A stretch of 64,000 nucleotides of DNA, from NCBI RefSeq assembly GCF_002161445.1, contig NZ_NFHT01000007.1, positions 83,024 through 147,023 on the forward strand, written 5' to 3'. The DNA is from Alistipes sp. An66 (GTDB taxonomy: Bacteria > Bacteroidota > Bacteroidia > Bacteroidales > Rikenellaceae). Both the position numbers and the translations under genes were made by a program. The notes under the pieces were generated by a model, which was not told where the DNA came from, did no database searches, and was given only the letters and a program-made list of their open reading frames with translations. Of the stretch, positions 26,107 to 34,764 are shown one piece after another (the stretch's first letter is position 1; the number at the start of each line of letters is the position of its first letter).

Positions 26107-27171
26107 TTATTTCATCTCCTGGGGAGTGGCTTTTTTCAGCGTGAACGAGAAGGTGCTGCCCACGCCGGGTTCGCTGCGCACGGTGATGCGTTCGCCGTGC
26201 GCCTCGACGATGTGCTTGACGATGGCCAGTCCGAGCCCCGTCCCGCCCTGCTCGCGCGAACGTCCCTTGTCCGTGCGGTAGAAGCGCTCGAAGACGCGCG
26301 GCAGATCCTCCTTGCCGATACCGAGGCCGTTGTCCTCGACCTCGATGAGGATCTTGTCCAGCATGTCGCGGAAGCGGATCCGCGTGGAACCGCCCTCCTT
26401 GCCGTAGCGGATCGAGTTGATGATCAGGTTGACGAAGACCTGACCGATGTAGTGTTTGTCGGCCACGACCCAGAAGGTCGAGGGGAGGTTGTCGGCCCCC
26501 TTGACCGAGATCTTGATCCCCTTCTTGTCGGCTTCGATCTCGGCCTGTTCGGCGATCTCCTTGGCCAGAGCCACGACGTCGAACTTCTCCATGTCGAGTT
26601 TGTTCATGCTGCTTTCGAGCTTCGAGATGGTGTCGAGGTCGTTGACGATGTTGATCAGGCGGTCGATGCTCTTTTCGGCGCGTTCGAGGTACTTGCGGTT
26701 GATGAGTTCGTCCTCCAGTCCGCCGTCGAGCAGCGTCGAGATATAGCCCTGGATGTTGAAGATCGGGGTTTTCAGTTCATGGGCCACATTCCCGAGGTAC
26801 TGCTTGCGGAACTGCTCGGCCTCTTTCAGGCGTGCGATCTCGCGATCGTTCGTATCGGCCCAGGCGGTCAGCTCCTCACCGATGTTCTCGACCTTCTTAT
26901 CTTTGAGTTCGGTGAGGATCTCCTTCGTGTGGACGTCGCGCGAGAGGACGATCGAATAGATCGGTTTGAGTTTGTAGGAGACATACTTGCGGATGAGGAA
27001 CAGCGCCACGAAAGTCACGATCGAGAAGGTGCAGAGCACGATGATGACCGCGGCAATCCAACAGACCGGATATCCGTGTATGTGGAGTCCGACGAAGAGT
27101 CCGGCAACGATGGCGGCCGCCAGCAAACCGATCCAGGCCGAGGTCGCCTCCTTGGTTTTAATGCGTACCAT
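26107..27171 (-). CDS. Orphan PhoR/EnvZ-type sensor histidine kinase
   Basis: A 354-residue inner-membrane kinase with two closely spaced membrane segments (about residues 12-32 and 36-60) and almost no periplasmic loop, so it probably senses within the membrane or through a partner. The HisKA dimerisation domain has the phosphoacceptor in [17 protein letters not shown]. The ATPase domain shows the N box ([10 protein letters not shown]), G1 (DNGLGIG), F box (FERFYR) and G2 (GGTGLGLAI). No response regulator is adjacent. It follows riboflavin synthase by ten bases and is probably cotranscribed with it. Confidence 0.92.
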   Translation of the reverse strand: MVRIKTKEATSAWIGLLAAAIVAGLFVGLHIHGYPVCWIAAVIIVLCTFSIVTFVALFLIRKYVSYKLKPIYSIVLSRDVHTKEILTELKDKKVENIGEELTAWADTNDREIARLKEAEQFRKQYLGNVAHELKTPIFNIQGYISTLLDGGLEDELINRKYLERAEKSIDRLINIVNDLDTISKLESSMNKLDMEKFDVVALAKEIAEQAEIEADKKGIKISVKGADNLPSTFWVVADKHYIGQVFVNLIINSIRYGKEGGSTRIRFRDMLDKILIEVEDNGLGIGKEDLPRVFERFYRTDKGRSREQGGTGLGLAIVKHIVEAHGERITVRSEPGVGSTFSFTLKKATPQEMK

Positions 27172-27181
27172 GTTTCTTCGG

Positions 27182-27778
27182 TTATTTCATGTAGTTTTGC
27201 ATCAGTCGGGCGATGTACTTGCCGATGATGTCGAATTCGAGATTCACGACCGTCCCGACATCGATGCGGCAGAAGTTGGTGTGTTCGAAGGTGTAGGGGA
27301 TGATGGCCACGCGGAACGAGTCGGGCGTGGGGTCGCAGACCGTGAGGCTGACGCCGTTGACGGCCACGGAACCCTTCTCCACGGTGCAGAGGCCGCCGCC
27401 GCGGGGTTCGTAGCGGAAGGTGAAGTACCAACTGCCGTCGGCGTCCTCGCGGGCGGTGCAGACGGCGGTCTGGTCGACATGTCCCTGGACGATGTGTCCG
27501 TCGAGCAGGGCGTCGGGTTTCATCGAGCGTTCGAGGTTGACCAGGTCGCCCACGCGCAGCAGTCCGAGGTTGCTGCGGTCGAGGGTCTCCTTCATGGCCG
27601 TGACGGTATAGGTGTCCCCGGCGATGTCCACCACCGTCAAACAAACGCCGTTATGAGCTATGCTCTGATCGATTTTGAGCTCGCGGGCGAACGCCGCCCG
27701 GAGCGTAAAATCCTTGTTCTGCCGGTCCGTCCGGATCGCCACGACCTCGGCCGTACACTCCACGATGCCTGAAAACAT
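27182..27778 (-). CDS. ribE: Riboflavin synthase alpha subunit
   Basis: Dismutates two 6,7-dimethyl-8-ribityllumazine molecules to riboflavin and a pyrimidine product. The protein has 198 residues from MFSGIVECTAEV, the invariant N-terminus of the family; the ATG three codons upstream is not conserved. Two homologous lumazine-binding barrels are visible, with IAHNGVCLTVV in the first and VAVNGVSLTVCD in the second. It starts five bases after the stop of an S24-like regulator and is followed by a histidine kinase. Other riboflavin genes are not in the window. Confidence 0.95.
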   Translation of the reverse strand: MFSGIVECTAEVVAIRTDRQNKDFTLRAAFARELKIDQSIAHNGVCLTVVDIAGDTYTVTAMKETLDRSNLGLLRVGDLVNLERSMKPDALLDGHIVQGHVDQTAVCTAREDADGSWYFTFRYEPRGGGLCTVEKGSVAVNGVSLTVCDPTPDSFRVAIIPYTFEHTNFCRIDVGTVVNLEFDIIGKYIARLMQNYMK

Positions 27779-27783
27779 ACGCG

Positions 27784-28413
27784 TCAACTGTTGATTATCA
27801 ATTTGCCCTTCACTTTGTAGACCGAGACTATATCGCTGACATTCAACAGAATATCGTCATAATGATCCCGATCTCCGGCCACCAGGCGGACTTTTCCCTC
27901 CTCGTCGGCGGCCCGAACTATGCGCAAAGTTACAATTTTTTGGCTGACAATCACATATTCTTCACCAGGAATAATTGCATCGCGGTCGACGGCTTTGAGC
28001 AGGACGACGGTGCCCGGGGGCAGGCAGGCCCCCATGGCACGTCCGGCATAGCTCATGGCCAGGTCGCAGTCGCCGGCCGGGGGGACGATCAGGTTGGAGG
28101 AGGGTTCCAGTCGGTCGAGGATGCCGATTCCCTGTTCGACGTCGACGTCATAGAAGGGGATCTGCGAACCGCGGAGACGCTCGTCGGCGAACATTTGTCC
28201 TTCGCCGGTCAGGAGCCAGAGTTTGTCGATCTGTGGGAATTTGGAAACGATGCGGTCCGCCACGTCGAGCGAAATACCGTTGTTACCACGTTTGATCTGG
28301 TAGAGGTTCTCGCCCCGTGCCAATCCGATATAACGCGCAAAATAGTTGGTTGACATGTTCGCCCACTTGATCACCGCCTCTATTCTCTGCCAATTATTCT
28401 GCTTTTCTCGCAT
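27784..28413 (-). CDS. HTH plus S24/LexA-like regulator without catalytic residues
   Basis: A 209-residue protein. Residues about 8-75 form a helix-turn-helix of XRE type (FARYIGLARGENLYQIKRG), followed by an S24-type C-terminal domain (about 115-205). In active S24 peptidases a GDSM-like serine and a later lysine form the catalytic pair. Here the matching positions read GRAM (A126) and VTLRIV, so both appear to be replaced, and autocleavage is unlikely. It may act as a dimeric DNA-binding regulator. It lies next to tRNA-Arg and just upstream of ribE on the same strand. Confidence 0.8.
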   Translation of the reverse strand: MREKQNNWQRIEAVIKWANMSTNYFARYIGLARGENLYQIKRGNNGISLDVADRIVSKFPQIDKLWLLTGEGQMFADERLRGSQIPFYDVDVEQGIGILDRLEPSSNLIVPPAGDCDLAMSYAGRAMGACLPPGTVVLLKAVDRDAIIPGEEYVIVSQKIVTLRIVRAADEEGKVRLVAGDRDHYDDILLNVSDIVSVYKVKGKLIINS

Positions 28414-28455
28414 TTTTTTCGTTTATTAAAATTTTTTTTGCATCTTTGCAGTCCC

Positions 28456-28527
28456 GGTCCCGTAGTTCAATGGATAGAATATAAGATTCCGGTTCTTACG
28501 ATATGGGTTCGATTCCCGTCGGGACTA
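28456..28527 (+). tRNA. tRNA-Arg (anticodon CCG)
   Basis: Full cloverleaf: 7-bp acceptor (GGTCCCG with CGGGACT, first pair G.U), D arm GTTC/GAAT, anticodon stem TAAGA/TCTTA with loop TTCCGGT giving anticodon CCG, T arm ATGGG-TTCGATT-CCCGT, discriminator A. The 3' CCA is not encoded. It reads CGG codons, common in this GC-rich genome. A terminator follows within 14 bases. Confidence 0.93.
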
Positions 28528-28540
28528 CAACCAATCACCG

Positions 28541-28570
28541 CCCCGCTGGCTTCCAGCGGGGTATTTTTTT
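28541..28570 (+). terminator. Terminator of tRNA-Arg
   Basis: 9-bp perfect stem (28541-28549 with 28553-28561), 3-base loop, then TATTTTTTT. Confidence 0.9.
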
Positions 28571-29045
28571 ACGCTCTCCCCCCTTTCCAGCCCATCAAAA
28601 CACCTCCTGACCACTTCATTCACGCACGGGCCGCACCCGTTTTCGGTTTCGTTTCACCTGCGAGCCGAAACAAAAAGTGCGGATTACCTATTATTTTGCA
28701 AAAGTAATAACAAATTTTTTACTGCCAACAAAAATGCCATTTTTGATCGTAAAAATAGCACATTCCAACAAGCGTCTCTGTTGGAAGGGTTTCCGCGACG
28801 CAGGGACAAATCTGCGGCCAGAAATCGTCCGAAACAGGCCGGGAGCGCACCCGGAAGCGAATCGAAACCCGAGGGAGCGCAAATGCGACGATTCCGAAGG
28901 TCCGCAGCCCGCGCGCCCGACAGCGTAAGCCCCGCACGCAGGAATCCGGACGAGGATCCGGGGAGGGAGTGAAGACGGAAGCCGGGCCGGTTCCGCAACC
29001 CCCGGATGGGGGCCTGCGAGATGCTGCGGGACGGGGTCCCGCCGG
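28571..29045. other. Non-coding region between tRNA-Arg and the barrel gene
   Basis: About 475 bases with no supported gene. It contains the minus-strand promoter at 28699-28728 and a hairpin with 8-base arms (28763-28770 with 28779-28786). The hairpin lies about 260 bases past the stop of the leftward barrel gene and could end that transcript. The right half is GC-rich and unremarkable. Confidence 0.5.
28699..28728 (-). promoter_or_regulatory. Consensus promoter reading leftward across tRNA-Arg
   Basis: On the minus strand: TTG (28726-28728), 19 bases, TACTTTTG (28699-28706), an exact match to the Bacteroidota pattern. The first gene in its path is the S24-like regulator at 28413; the leader of about 280 bases would be antisense to tRNA-Arg and would include a strong AGGAGGTG site before an 8-codon ORF (28569-28595). 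Confidence 0.6.
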
Positions 29046-30464
29046 TCAGAAGGCGAAGCGCATGCCCAGACGGAGGGTAAGCGTCGGCGAGGTGTCCGTG
29101 CGCGAGGTGCGCAGTTCCGTATCGGTGAGATAACAGGAGACTTCCGGTTCGAAATAGAGTGCCACGTGGTTTCCGAGCCGATACTGGGCGCCGAGGGCCG
29201 CGGCCAGCGACCATTGCAGGGCCTTCTCCCCGACGAATTCGGAGCCCAACCGGGCTGCGACACACTTTTCGACCATTCCGCCGCCGCCGAGATAGGCCGA
29301 GAAGGGGCCGCGTTCGACGAATTGCCAGTTCAGACGCAGCGGCACGCCGATGAAATGGAGGGTCTGGCCCACCTCCTCCGAGGAGTACGGCAGCCGGACC
29401 TCCGAACGCAGCAGCGTATAGTTCAGTCCGCAGTCGAGCGAGAGTCCGTAAGCGAACTCCCTGCGGAAGGAGAGTCCGAAACTCAACGGCAGATGATGCC
29501 GGAACGAACTTTTGTCGTAATCGCGCTCCTGCATGGGCGAGAAGTTGTTTCCGTTTCCGATGAGCGAAACGGCGTCATTGGTTATCACGGAGTAACTTCT
29601 CACGGGCGCAGCCTGTAAACCGTTGGCGGCGCCCGTCATGCCACCGGCGGCAAAGAGCGACAGGGAGGATGCGGCCCGCGCCCGCCGGCGGGCGCGGAGG
29701 GGTTCCTCGGCGGGCATCGCCGTCCGAGTATCCGCCGTCGTTGTTCCGGGAGTGCGCCGTTCCTTCGCCGCGCTCTTCGCCGCGGCCGTTCCGGGCCGTT
29801 CCCCGACCTCGGACGAAATCGCGGTCCGTTCGTCACCGTCCCCGGCCGACGACACCTCCTCCCGATGCGCGGAGACCGTCTCCGGGACCGGACCCGACAC
29901 CCCGGCCGACTCCTCGGTGCTCCGGACCTCGGCGGCATTTTGCGCCCCAAGTTCCGCAGCCCGGGACGGCTCTGCGGCAAACACAGCGACGGAAGCGTGC
30001 CCGACCTCTGCCGAGCGCGTCTTCGCGGCGACGGCCAGCGCCTCGCCCCGGGACGGGTTTCCGACCCCGCCGGCGGAGAGGGCCGCCTGCAAGCCGACGC
30101 TCTGCGCAAGGCTCTTCCGGAAGTCATCCGCAGACGACTCCCCTGCCAGCGACGTCTCCCCGGGTATGGCGACCGCGGCGCCGGGCTCCGGCCCTGCCGA
30201 AGCGATAACATTCCCATCCACTCGCAACTCCGTCGTCGGCCGCAGCAGAATCTCGCCCGCCACGAGCCCGATCAATACGACAGCGGCAGCCGCGGCGATC
30301 CGCAGTCCGTAAATGCGCCATACGTTCTTCCGGGGTTTCGAAACGACCGGTTCCAGGGCGTCGAGATCGCGTTGCAGACGCTCCCACCCGCCTTCCGAGG
30401 GCGGGACTTCGGCGTCGCGCAGCGCGTTCCGCACGACATCGGTCCAATCGGTATTCGGTTTCAT
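29046..30464 (-). CDS. Inner-membrane-anchored protein with C-terminal outer-membrane beta-barrel domain
   Basis: About 472 residues from the ATG at 30464, five bases after the stop of the ECF sigma gene. Residues 1-50 are soluble and charged (possible sigma-binding segment), 52-73 are a strong membrane helix, and about 75-290 are a low-complexity linker rich in A, S, E and T. From about 295 the alternating pattern of an outer-membrane barrel appears (HHLPLSFGLSFRREFAYG, SLDCGLNYTLLRS, LTLRLGMRFAF), ending in F as barrel proteins do. It would span from cytoplasm to outer membrane. The sigma gene context suggests an anti-sigma-like role; this is inference. The longer upstream frame is a shadow of the sigma gene. 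Confidence 0.8.
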   Translation of the reverse strand: MKPNTDWTDVVRNALRDAEVPPSEGGWERLQRDLDALEPVVSKPRKNVWRIYGLRIAAAAAVVLIGLVAGEILLRPTTELRVDGNVIASAGPEPGAAVAIPGETSLAGESSADDFRKSLAQSVGLQAALSAGGVGNPSRGEALAVAAKTRSAEVGHASVAVFAAEPSRAAELGAQNAAEVRSTEESAGVSGPVPETVSAHREEVSSAGDGDERTAISSEVGERPGTAAAKSAAKERRTPGTTTADTRTAMPAEEPLRARRRARAASSLSLFAAGGMTGAANGLQAAPVRSYSVITNDAVSLIGNGNNFSPMQERDYDKSSFRHHLPLSFGLSFRREFAYGLSLDCGLNYTLLRSEVRLPYSSEEVGQTLHFIGVPLRLNWQFVERGPFSAYLGGGGMVEKCVAARLGSEFVGEKALQWSLAAALGAQYRLGNHVALYFEPEVSCYLTDTELRTSRTDTSPTLTLRLGMRFAF

Positions 30465-30469
30465 TGTTT

Positions 30470-31024
30470 TCAATGCGTCTTCAAATAATCCTTGATCCTG
30501 CGGGCCAGGATGTTCCGGGCCCGGAACAGCTGCGAGGAGGAACTTTTCTCGTTGATCCCCAGCATTTGGGCAATCTCCCGATGCGGGAGTCCCTCGATGC
30601 AGTAGAGGTTGAAAACCGCGCGGTAACCGTCGGGCAGTTCGCCGACGAAGCGCAGGAGCACGTCGTGCGGCACGCGGGCCACCTCCGCGGGATCGGGATC
30701 GGCGATCGTTCCGGCGGCGCGCCCCTCGTCGAGTTCGACGACGCCGAGCCGGTTGCGGTTGCGGAGCCATTCGAGGGCTACGTTCACGGTGATGCGTTCG
30801 ATCCAGGCGCGCAGGGATCCGGCCCCGCGGTAGGAGAAGCGGTCGAAAGCGCCGTAAATTTTGAGGAAGGCGTCGTGCAGCAGGTCCTCGGCCGTGGCAC
30901 GCTCCCCGACATAGCGCATGCAGATCGCCAACAACCGGCCGGCGTAGCGGTCATACAGCTCCTTCCGGGCCGCATTGTCGCCCTTTCTGCACCCTTCGGC
31001 CAGTATGCGTTCCTCCATTTGCAT
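30470..31024 (-). CDS. ECF-type RNA polymerase sigma factor
   Basis: A 184-residue sigma-70 family protein with only regions 2 and 4. Region 2 (about residues 20-90) has DLLHDAFLKIYGAFDRFSYRG and the promoter-melting segment LRAWIERITVNVALEWLR; region 4 (about 120-175) has the HTH GLPHREIAQMLGINEKSSSSQLFRARNIL. It probably directs transcription of a small regulon. The gene immediately downstream encodes a membrane-anchored barrel protein in the position usually held by an anti-sigma factor. A start two codons later (MEERI) is also possible. Confidence 0.93.
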   Translation of the reverse strand: MQMEERILAEGCRKGDNAARKELYDRYAGRLLAICMRYVGERATAEDLLHDAFLKIYGAFDRFSYRGAGSLRAWIERITVNVALEWLRNRNRLGVVELDEGRAAGTIADPDPAEVARVPHDVLLRFVGELPDGYRAVFNLYCIEGLPHREIAQMLGINEKSSSSQLFRARNILARRIKDYLKTH

Positions 31025-31153
31025 CGGTAGTTCACCCTATAAATGCGCCCGGGGGCAAAAGACTGCGCGAAGGCGAAAAATTTTTCTTCGCCGCGCAGTA
31101 TTTCCGCCCCAGGTTCGTTTTAAGAGCGAAAGGTAACACAAAATATGGAAATC

Positions 31154-31864
31154 ATGAAAAAATTCGGTTTATTCCTCCTCGCGGGGATAGTGATGACGCT
31201 GGGCTTCGTCTCCTGCAACGATGACGAAGGGGACTACCCGACGAACTACCCGCTCATCACGACGGTCTGCCCGCTCGACGGAGGCGACTACTGCTTCCAG
31301 CGCGACAACGGCGACAAGCTCTACCCGAGCGACAAGACGCGGGTCCCGGGCTACCGGCCTGCGGACGACGGCACGAAACAGCGGGCGATCATCTGGTTCT
31401 CGCTGCTCAACGAGACGGTCCCGGGCTACCGCTATAATATAGCGCTCTACGCCGTGGAGGAGATCTACACGGGGACGTCGGAGGTCGTGGAGGACGCCGC
31501 GCGCCTCGAAGAGCTGGGCGACGCCAGGACGGGCTATACGCTGGGGACGTTCAATCTCTCGCGCGAGTGGCTGACCTTCCATGCGCTCTACGCGGCATAC
31601 GACAATTCGCGCCACACGTTCACGCTGGCCGTGGACAAGAGCGGCACGACGGAGTTCGAGAACAACGACGAGAAGTACCTCAACGTGGTGGTGCTGCACG
31701 ATGACGGCGGCGACGCCCGGGGTTACGACCGGGGATACTACGTGTCGTTCGACGTGACGCCGCTGGCCGCGGAGCTCGAAGGCAAAACGGGTATCAACCT
31801 GCTGATTCCGACGCGCGAGAACGGCAACATGGAGCTGAAACTCGACCTGCCGCGGGAGGAGTAG
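31154..31864 (+). CDS. NigD-like lipoprotein
   Basis: About 236 residues from MKKFGLFLLAG (an ATG three codons upstream is also open). The signal peptide ends at a lipobox (GFVSC, cysteine near residue 20), so it is a surface or periplasmic lipoprotein. The mature domain, with an N-terminal OB-like part (about 30-110) and a C-terminal beta domain (FHALYAAYDNSRHTFTLAVD, YVSFDVTPL), resembles the NigD-like family. Its biochemical role is unknown. It stands alone, divergent from the ECF sigma gene. Confidence 0.82.
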   Translation: MKKFGLFLLAGIVMTLGFVSCNDDEGDYPTNYPLITTVCPLDGGDYCFQRDNGDKLYPSDKTRVPGYRPADDGTKQRAIIWFSLLNETVPGYRYNIALYAVEEIYTGTSEVVEDAARLEELGDARTGYTLGTFNLSREWLTFHALYAAYDNSRHTFTLAVDKSGTTEFENNDEKYLNVVVLHDDGGDARGYDRGYYVSFDVTPLAAELEGKTGINLLIPTRENGNMELKLDLPREE

Positions 31865-31951
31865 CCGCTCCCGGCCGGCAGCCGGTCCGGTCCGCAGACG
31901 CTGCGGGCCGGATTTTTTGTATCGGTCGGCGCAGGATTCGCCGAAAAAGCG

Positions 31952-31959
31952 TATCTTTG
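31952..31959 (+). promoter_or_regulatory. ruvB -7 box, four bases before the start codon
   Basis: TATCTTTG, then TGCC, then ATG at 31964. Same spacing as at uvrB. Confidence 0.6.
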
Positions 31960-31963
31960 TGCC

Positions 31964-32971
31964 ATGTCCATCGTACGCAATACCGAAAGCGATCTCGAAT
32001 TCGAGAACCGGATCCGTCCGCAGGAGTTGGAGAACTTCGCCGGACAGGAGAAGATCGTCGACAACCTGCGGGTCTTCATCAAGGCGGCGCTCATGCGCGG
32101 CGACTCGCTCGACCACGTGCTGCTGCACGGTCCTCCGGGACTGGGCAAGACGACCCTGGCGAACATCATCGCCAACGAGATGGGGGCGCAGCTGCGCGTG
32201 ACGTCGGGTCCGGTGCTGGACAAGCCGGGGGACCTGGCGGGGCTGCTGACGAACCTCAACCCGGGGGACGTGCTCTTCATCGACGAGATCCACCGGTTGA
32301 GCCCGATCGTCGAGGAGTACCTCTACTCGGCGATGGAAGACTTCAAGATCGACATCGTGCTGGACAAGGGTCCCTCGGCGCGTTCGATCCAGATCGAGCT
32401 GGCGCCCTTCACCCTGATCGGCGCCACGACGCGCAGCGGACTGCTCACCTCGCCGCTGCGGGCGCGCTTCGGGATCCAGTGTCATCTGGAATACTACGAC
32501 GCCGGGGTCCTTGCGGGAATCGTGCGGCGTTCGGCGCGGATTCTCGACGTCTCGATCGACGACGATGCAGCGCGCGAGGTGGCCCTGCGTTCGCGCGGCA
32601 CGCCGCGTATCGCCAACGCGCTGCTGCGGCGCGTGCGGGACTTCGCCATGGTCAAGGGCGAGGGGCATATCGACCTGCCGATCACGCGGGTGGCGCTCTC
32701 GGCGCTGAACATCGACTCGCGGGGGCTGGACCACATGGACAACAAGATCCTCGGGACGATCATCGAGAAGTTCAACGGCGGACCCGTGGGTCTGAACACA
32801 ATCGCCACGGCCGTCGGCGAGGAGGCCGGAACGATCGAGGAGGTTTACGAGCCGTTCCTGATCAAGGAGGGCTTCTTGAAGCGCACCCCGCGGGGCCGCG
32901 AGGCGACGCCGCTGGCGTGGGAGCACCTGGGCTTCGGCGCTCCGGGCGGCGGCGACGCGACGCTCTTCTGA
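31964..32971 (+). CDS. ruvB: Holliday junction branch migration ATPase RuvB
   Basis: AAA+ motor that, with RuvA, drives branch migration of Holliday junctions during recombinational repair. The 335 residues show LRPQEL-like N-terminal [14 protein letters not shown], Walker [14 protein letters not shown], Walker [10 protein letters not shown], sensor 1 LIGATTRSG, sensor 2 [12 protein letters not shown], and the C-terminal winged helix [10 protein letters not shown] ... [15 protein letters not shown]. Length and motifs are normal. ruvA and ruvC are not in this window. The last codons are part of a short tandem duplication with G tracts. Confidence 0.98.
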   Translation: MSIVRNTESDLEFENRIRPQELENFAGQEKIVDNLRVFIKAALMRGDSLDHVLLHGPPGLGKTTLANIIANEMGAQLRVTSGPVLDKPGDLAGLLTNLNPGDVLFIDEIHRLSPIVEEYLYSAMEDFKIDIVLDKGPSARSIQIELAPFTLIGATTRSGLLTSPLRARFGIQCHLEYYDAGVLAGIVRRSARILDVSIDDDAAREVALRSRGTPRIANALLRRVRDFAMVKGEGHIDLPITRVALSALNIDSRGLDHMDNKILGTIIEKFNGGPVGLNTIATAVGEEAGTIEEVYEPFLIKEGFLKRTPRGREATPLAWEHLGFGAPGGGDATLF

Positions 32972-33020
32972 TCCGGAGGGGGGGGGACAACGCTCTTCTG
33001 ATCCGGGAGGGGGGGGGCAA
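32961..33020 (+). repeat. 30-bp tandem duplication with two nine-G tracts at the ruvB 3' end
   Basis: Two copies of a 30-base unit, starting CGCTCTTCTGATCCGG at 32961 and 32991, each ending in a run of nine G. The first copy contains the last ruvB codons and its TGA stop; the second repeats the same codons in non-coding DNA. Confidence 0.8.
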
Positions 33021-33064
33021 CGGGCGGAACACGTTTCCCGATCCGCCCCTCCGAACATCCGTCC

Positions 33065-33088
33065 GCCCCGGCACGCACGGGGCTTTTT
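33065..33088 (+). terminator. Terminator downstream of ruvB
   Basis: GCCCCG (33065-33070), 7-base loop, CGGGGC (33078-33083), then TTTTT. Confidence 0.75.
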
Positions 33089-33250
33089 CATGGGCAGGCG
33101 GACCGCACAACGACATCGAAGAAGGGGCACAGGTGTTCAATATGCGCCCGGAGTCGTTCATTTCGGGAAGCGGAGCTCCTTCCGGGCCTGAATTCCTAAA
33201 AAATTTGTCAAAAAATCTAAAAATATTTAGTATTCGCACGATAATTTCCC

Positions 33251-33258
33251 TATATTTG
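33251..33258 (+). promoter_or_regulatory. Malic enzyme gene -7 box
   Basis: TATATTTG, 50 bases upstream of the malic enzyme ATG. The upstream -33 element is imperfect (TTTAG). The stretch before it (33190-33245) is notably AT-rich. Confidence 0.5.
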
Positions 33259-33308
33259 CCGTTAGTCAGACAGAGATAACCAATACTTCAAAAAAAACGG
33301 CAAACAGG

Positions 33309-34592
33309 ATGGATACCAAATCGAAACTCGACGAAGCGGCGCTGCGCTACCACCGCGAAGGGCACCCCGGCAAGATCGGAATCGTGCCCACCAAGCCCTA
33401 CCAAACCCCCTATGACCTCTCGCTGGCCTACTCGCCGGGCGTGGCGGCACCGTCGCGCGCGATTGCGGCCCGTGCCGACGACGTCTACGAATATACGGGC
33501 AAAGGCAACCTCGTTGCCGTGATTTCGAACGGCACGGCCGTACTGGGCCTGGGCAATATCGGCCCGCTGGCCGCCAAACCGGTCATGGAGGGCAAGAGCA
33601 TGCTCTTCAAGACCTACGCGGGGATCGACGCCTTCGACATCGAGGTCGACGCCACCGACCCCGAGGAGTTCATCCGCGCGGTGAAGGCCATCGCCCCGAC
33701 CTTCGGGGGCATCAACCTCGAGGACATCAAGGCTCCGGAGTGCTTCGAGATCGAGACGCGGCTGCGCGAGGAGCTGGACATCCCGCTCATGCACGACGAC
33801 CAGCACGGCACGGCGATCATCTCGTCGGCAGCGCTTCTGAACGGTGCGAAGATCGCCGGGAAGGAGCTTTCGCAGCTGCGCGTGGTGGTCAACGGAGCCG
33901 GTGCGGCGGCGATCGCGTGTGCGAAGCTGTTCGTGGCGCTGGGCGTCCGCCACGGCAACGTGACGCTGTGCGACAGCCACGGAGTCGTGACGATCTACCG
34001 TTCGGACATCAACCACATGAAACGGGAGTTCGCCACGACGCGCAAGATCTCGACGCTGGCCGAGGCCGTGCAGGACGCCGACGTCTTCCTCGGAGTCTCG
34101 AAGGCCGACACGCTGAAACCCGAGATGCTGCGCACGATGGCCCCCAACCCGATCGTCATGGCACTGGCGAATCCCGACCCGGAAATCGCCTACGAAACGG
34201 CCATGAATACCCGTCCGGACATCATCTTCGCCACGGGGCGTTCCGACTACCCGAACCAGGTGAACAACGTGCTGGGCTTCCCCTACATCTTCCGCGGGGC
34301 GCTGGACGTGCGGGCCTCGAAGATCAACGAGGCGATGAAACTCGCCGCAGCCCATGCACTGGCCGACCTGACGCGCGAGCCGGTTCCGGAATCGGTACGG
34401 AAAGCCTATGGCGTGGAACAGATGGAGTTTGGCCGCAGTTACCTGATTCCCAAGCCGCTCGACCCTCGGCTGCTGACCCGGGTCTCGACGGCCGTGGCGC
34501 GCGCCGCCGTGGAGTCGGGTGTCGCCCGCCGGCCGATCACCGACTGGGACGCCTACGCGGCGGAGCTGGAACGGAAATACGCCCACCGCTGA
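33309..34592 (+). CDS. NAD(P)-dependent malic enzyme, short form
   Basis: Oxidatively decarboxylates malate to pyruvate. The 427 residues hold the malic N-terminal domain ([44 protein letters not shown], and DDQHGTA with metal and catalytic residues) and a Rossmann NAD(P) domain ([25 protein letters not shown]). It resembles the first half of E. coli MaeB, but the C-terminal phosphotransacetylase-like domain common in that subgroup is absent. The frame closes cleanly with a terminator, so this is a short form, not a truncation. NAD versus NADP preference is undecided. Confidence 0.92.
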   Translation: MDTKSKLDEAALRYHREGHPGKIGIVPTKPYQTPYDLSLAYSPGVAAPSRAIAARADDVYEYTGKGNLVAVISNGTAVLGLGNIGPLAAKPVMEGKSMLFKTYAGIDAFDIEVDATDPEEFIRAVKAIAPTFGGINLEDIKAPECFEIETRLREELDIPLMHDDQHGTAIISSAALLNGAKIAGKELSQLRVVVNGAGAAAIACAKLFVALGVRHGNVTLCDSHGVVTIYRSDINHMKREFATTRKISTLAEAVQDADVFLGVSKADTLKPEMLRTMAPNPIVMALANPDPEIAYETAMNTRPDIIFATGRSDYPNQVNNVLGFPYIFRGALDVRASKINEAMKLAAAHALADLTREPVPESVRKAYGVEQMEFGRSYLIPKPLDPRLLTRVSTAVARAAVESGVARRPITDWDAYAAELERKYAHR

Positions 34593-34618
34593 CCCGCAGC
34601 AGGAGAATAAGGAATCGA

Positions 34619-34651
34619 AAAAGGCCATCGGCAGGAACCGATGGCCTTTTC
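34619..34651 (+). terminator. Terminator of the malic enzyme gene
   Basis: 11-bp stem (AAGGCCATCGG with CCGATGGCCTT), 6-base loop, T run, about 27 bases past the stop codon. Confidence 0.85.
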
Positions 34652-34679
34652 CGTAACAGGCTCCGACCCGTTCCGCCGG

Positions 34680-34720
34680 GGCATTGCCCGCTGCGGAAGG
34701 AGCCTCAAACGGGCAATGCC
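34680..34720. repeat. Inverted repeat between convergent genes
   Basis: GGCATTGCCCG (34680-34690) and CGGGCAATGCC (34710-34720), 11-base perfect arms and a 19-base loop. It lies between the malic enzyme gene and a leftward lipoprotein gene and may help end the latter's transcript, though no T run follows. Confidence 0.6.
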
Positions 34721-34764
34721 TCAAACGGAAGACGCCGCAGACGACATCACGCTCCGTTCATAAT

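Noticed and set aside
28456..28527. tRNA-Arg as integration site of a mobile element
   Set aside because: No integrase gene and no second copy of the tRNA 3' end were seen in the window, and the downstream DNA looks like ordinary chromosome.
28677..28928. An 83-codon plus-strand frame after tRNA-Arg
   Set aside because: The translation resembles no protein, the composition changes midway, and it runs through the minus-strand promoter and a hairpin.
32961..33020. Phase-variable contingency locus at ruvB
   Set aside because: The G tracts follow the stop codon and cannot shift the ruvB frame; no following gene starts across them.
33309..34592. Truncated MaeB missing its phosphotransacetylase domain
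   Set aside because: The gene ends cleanly with a terminator 27 bases later and no remnant of the second domain follows, so it is a normal short malic enzyme.
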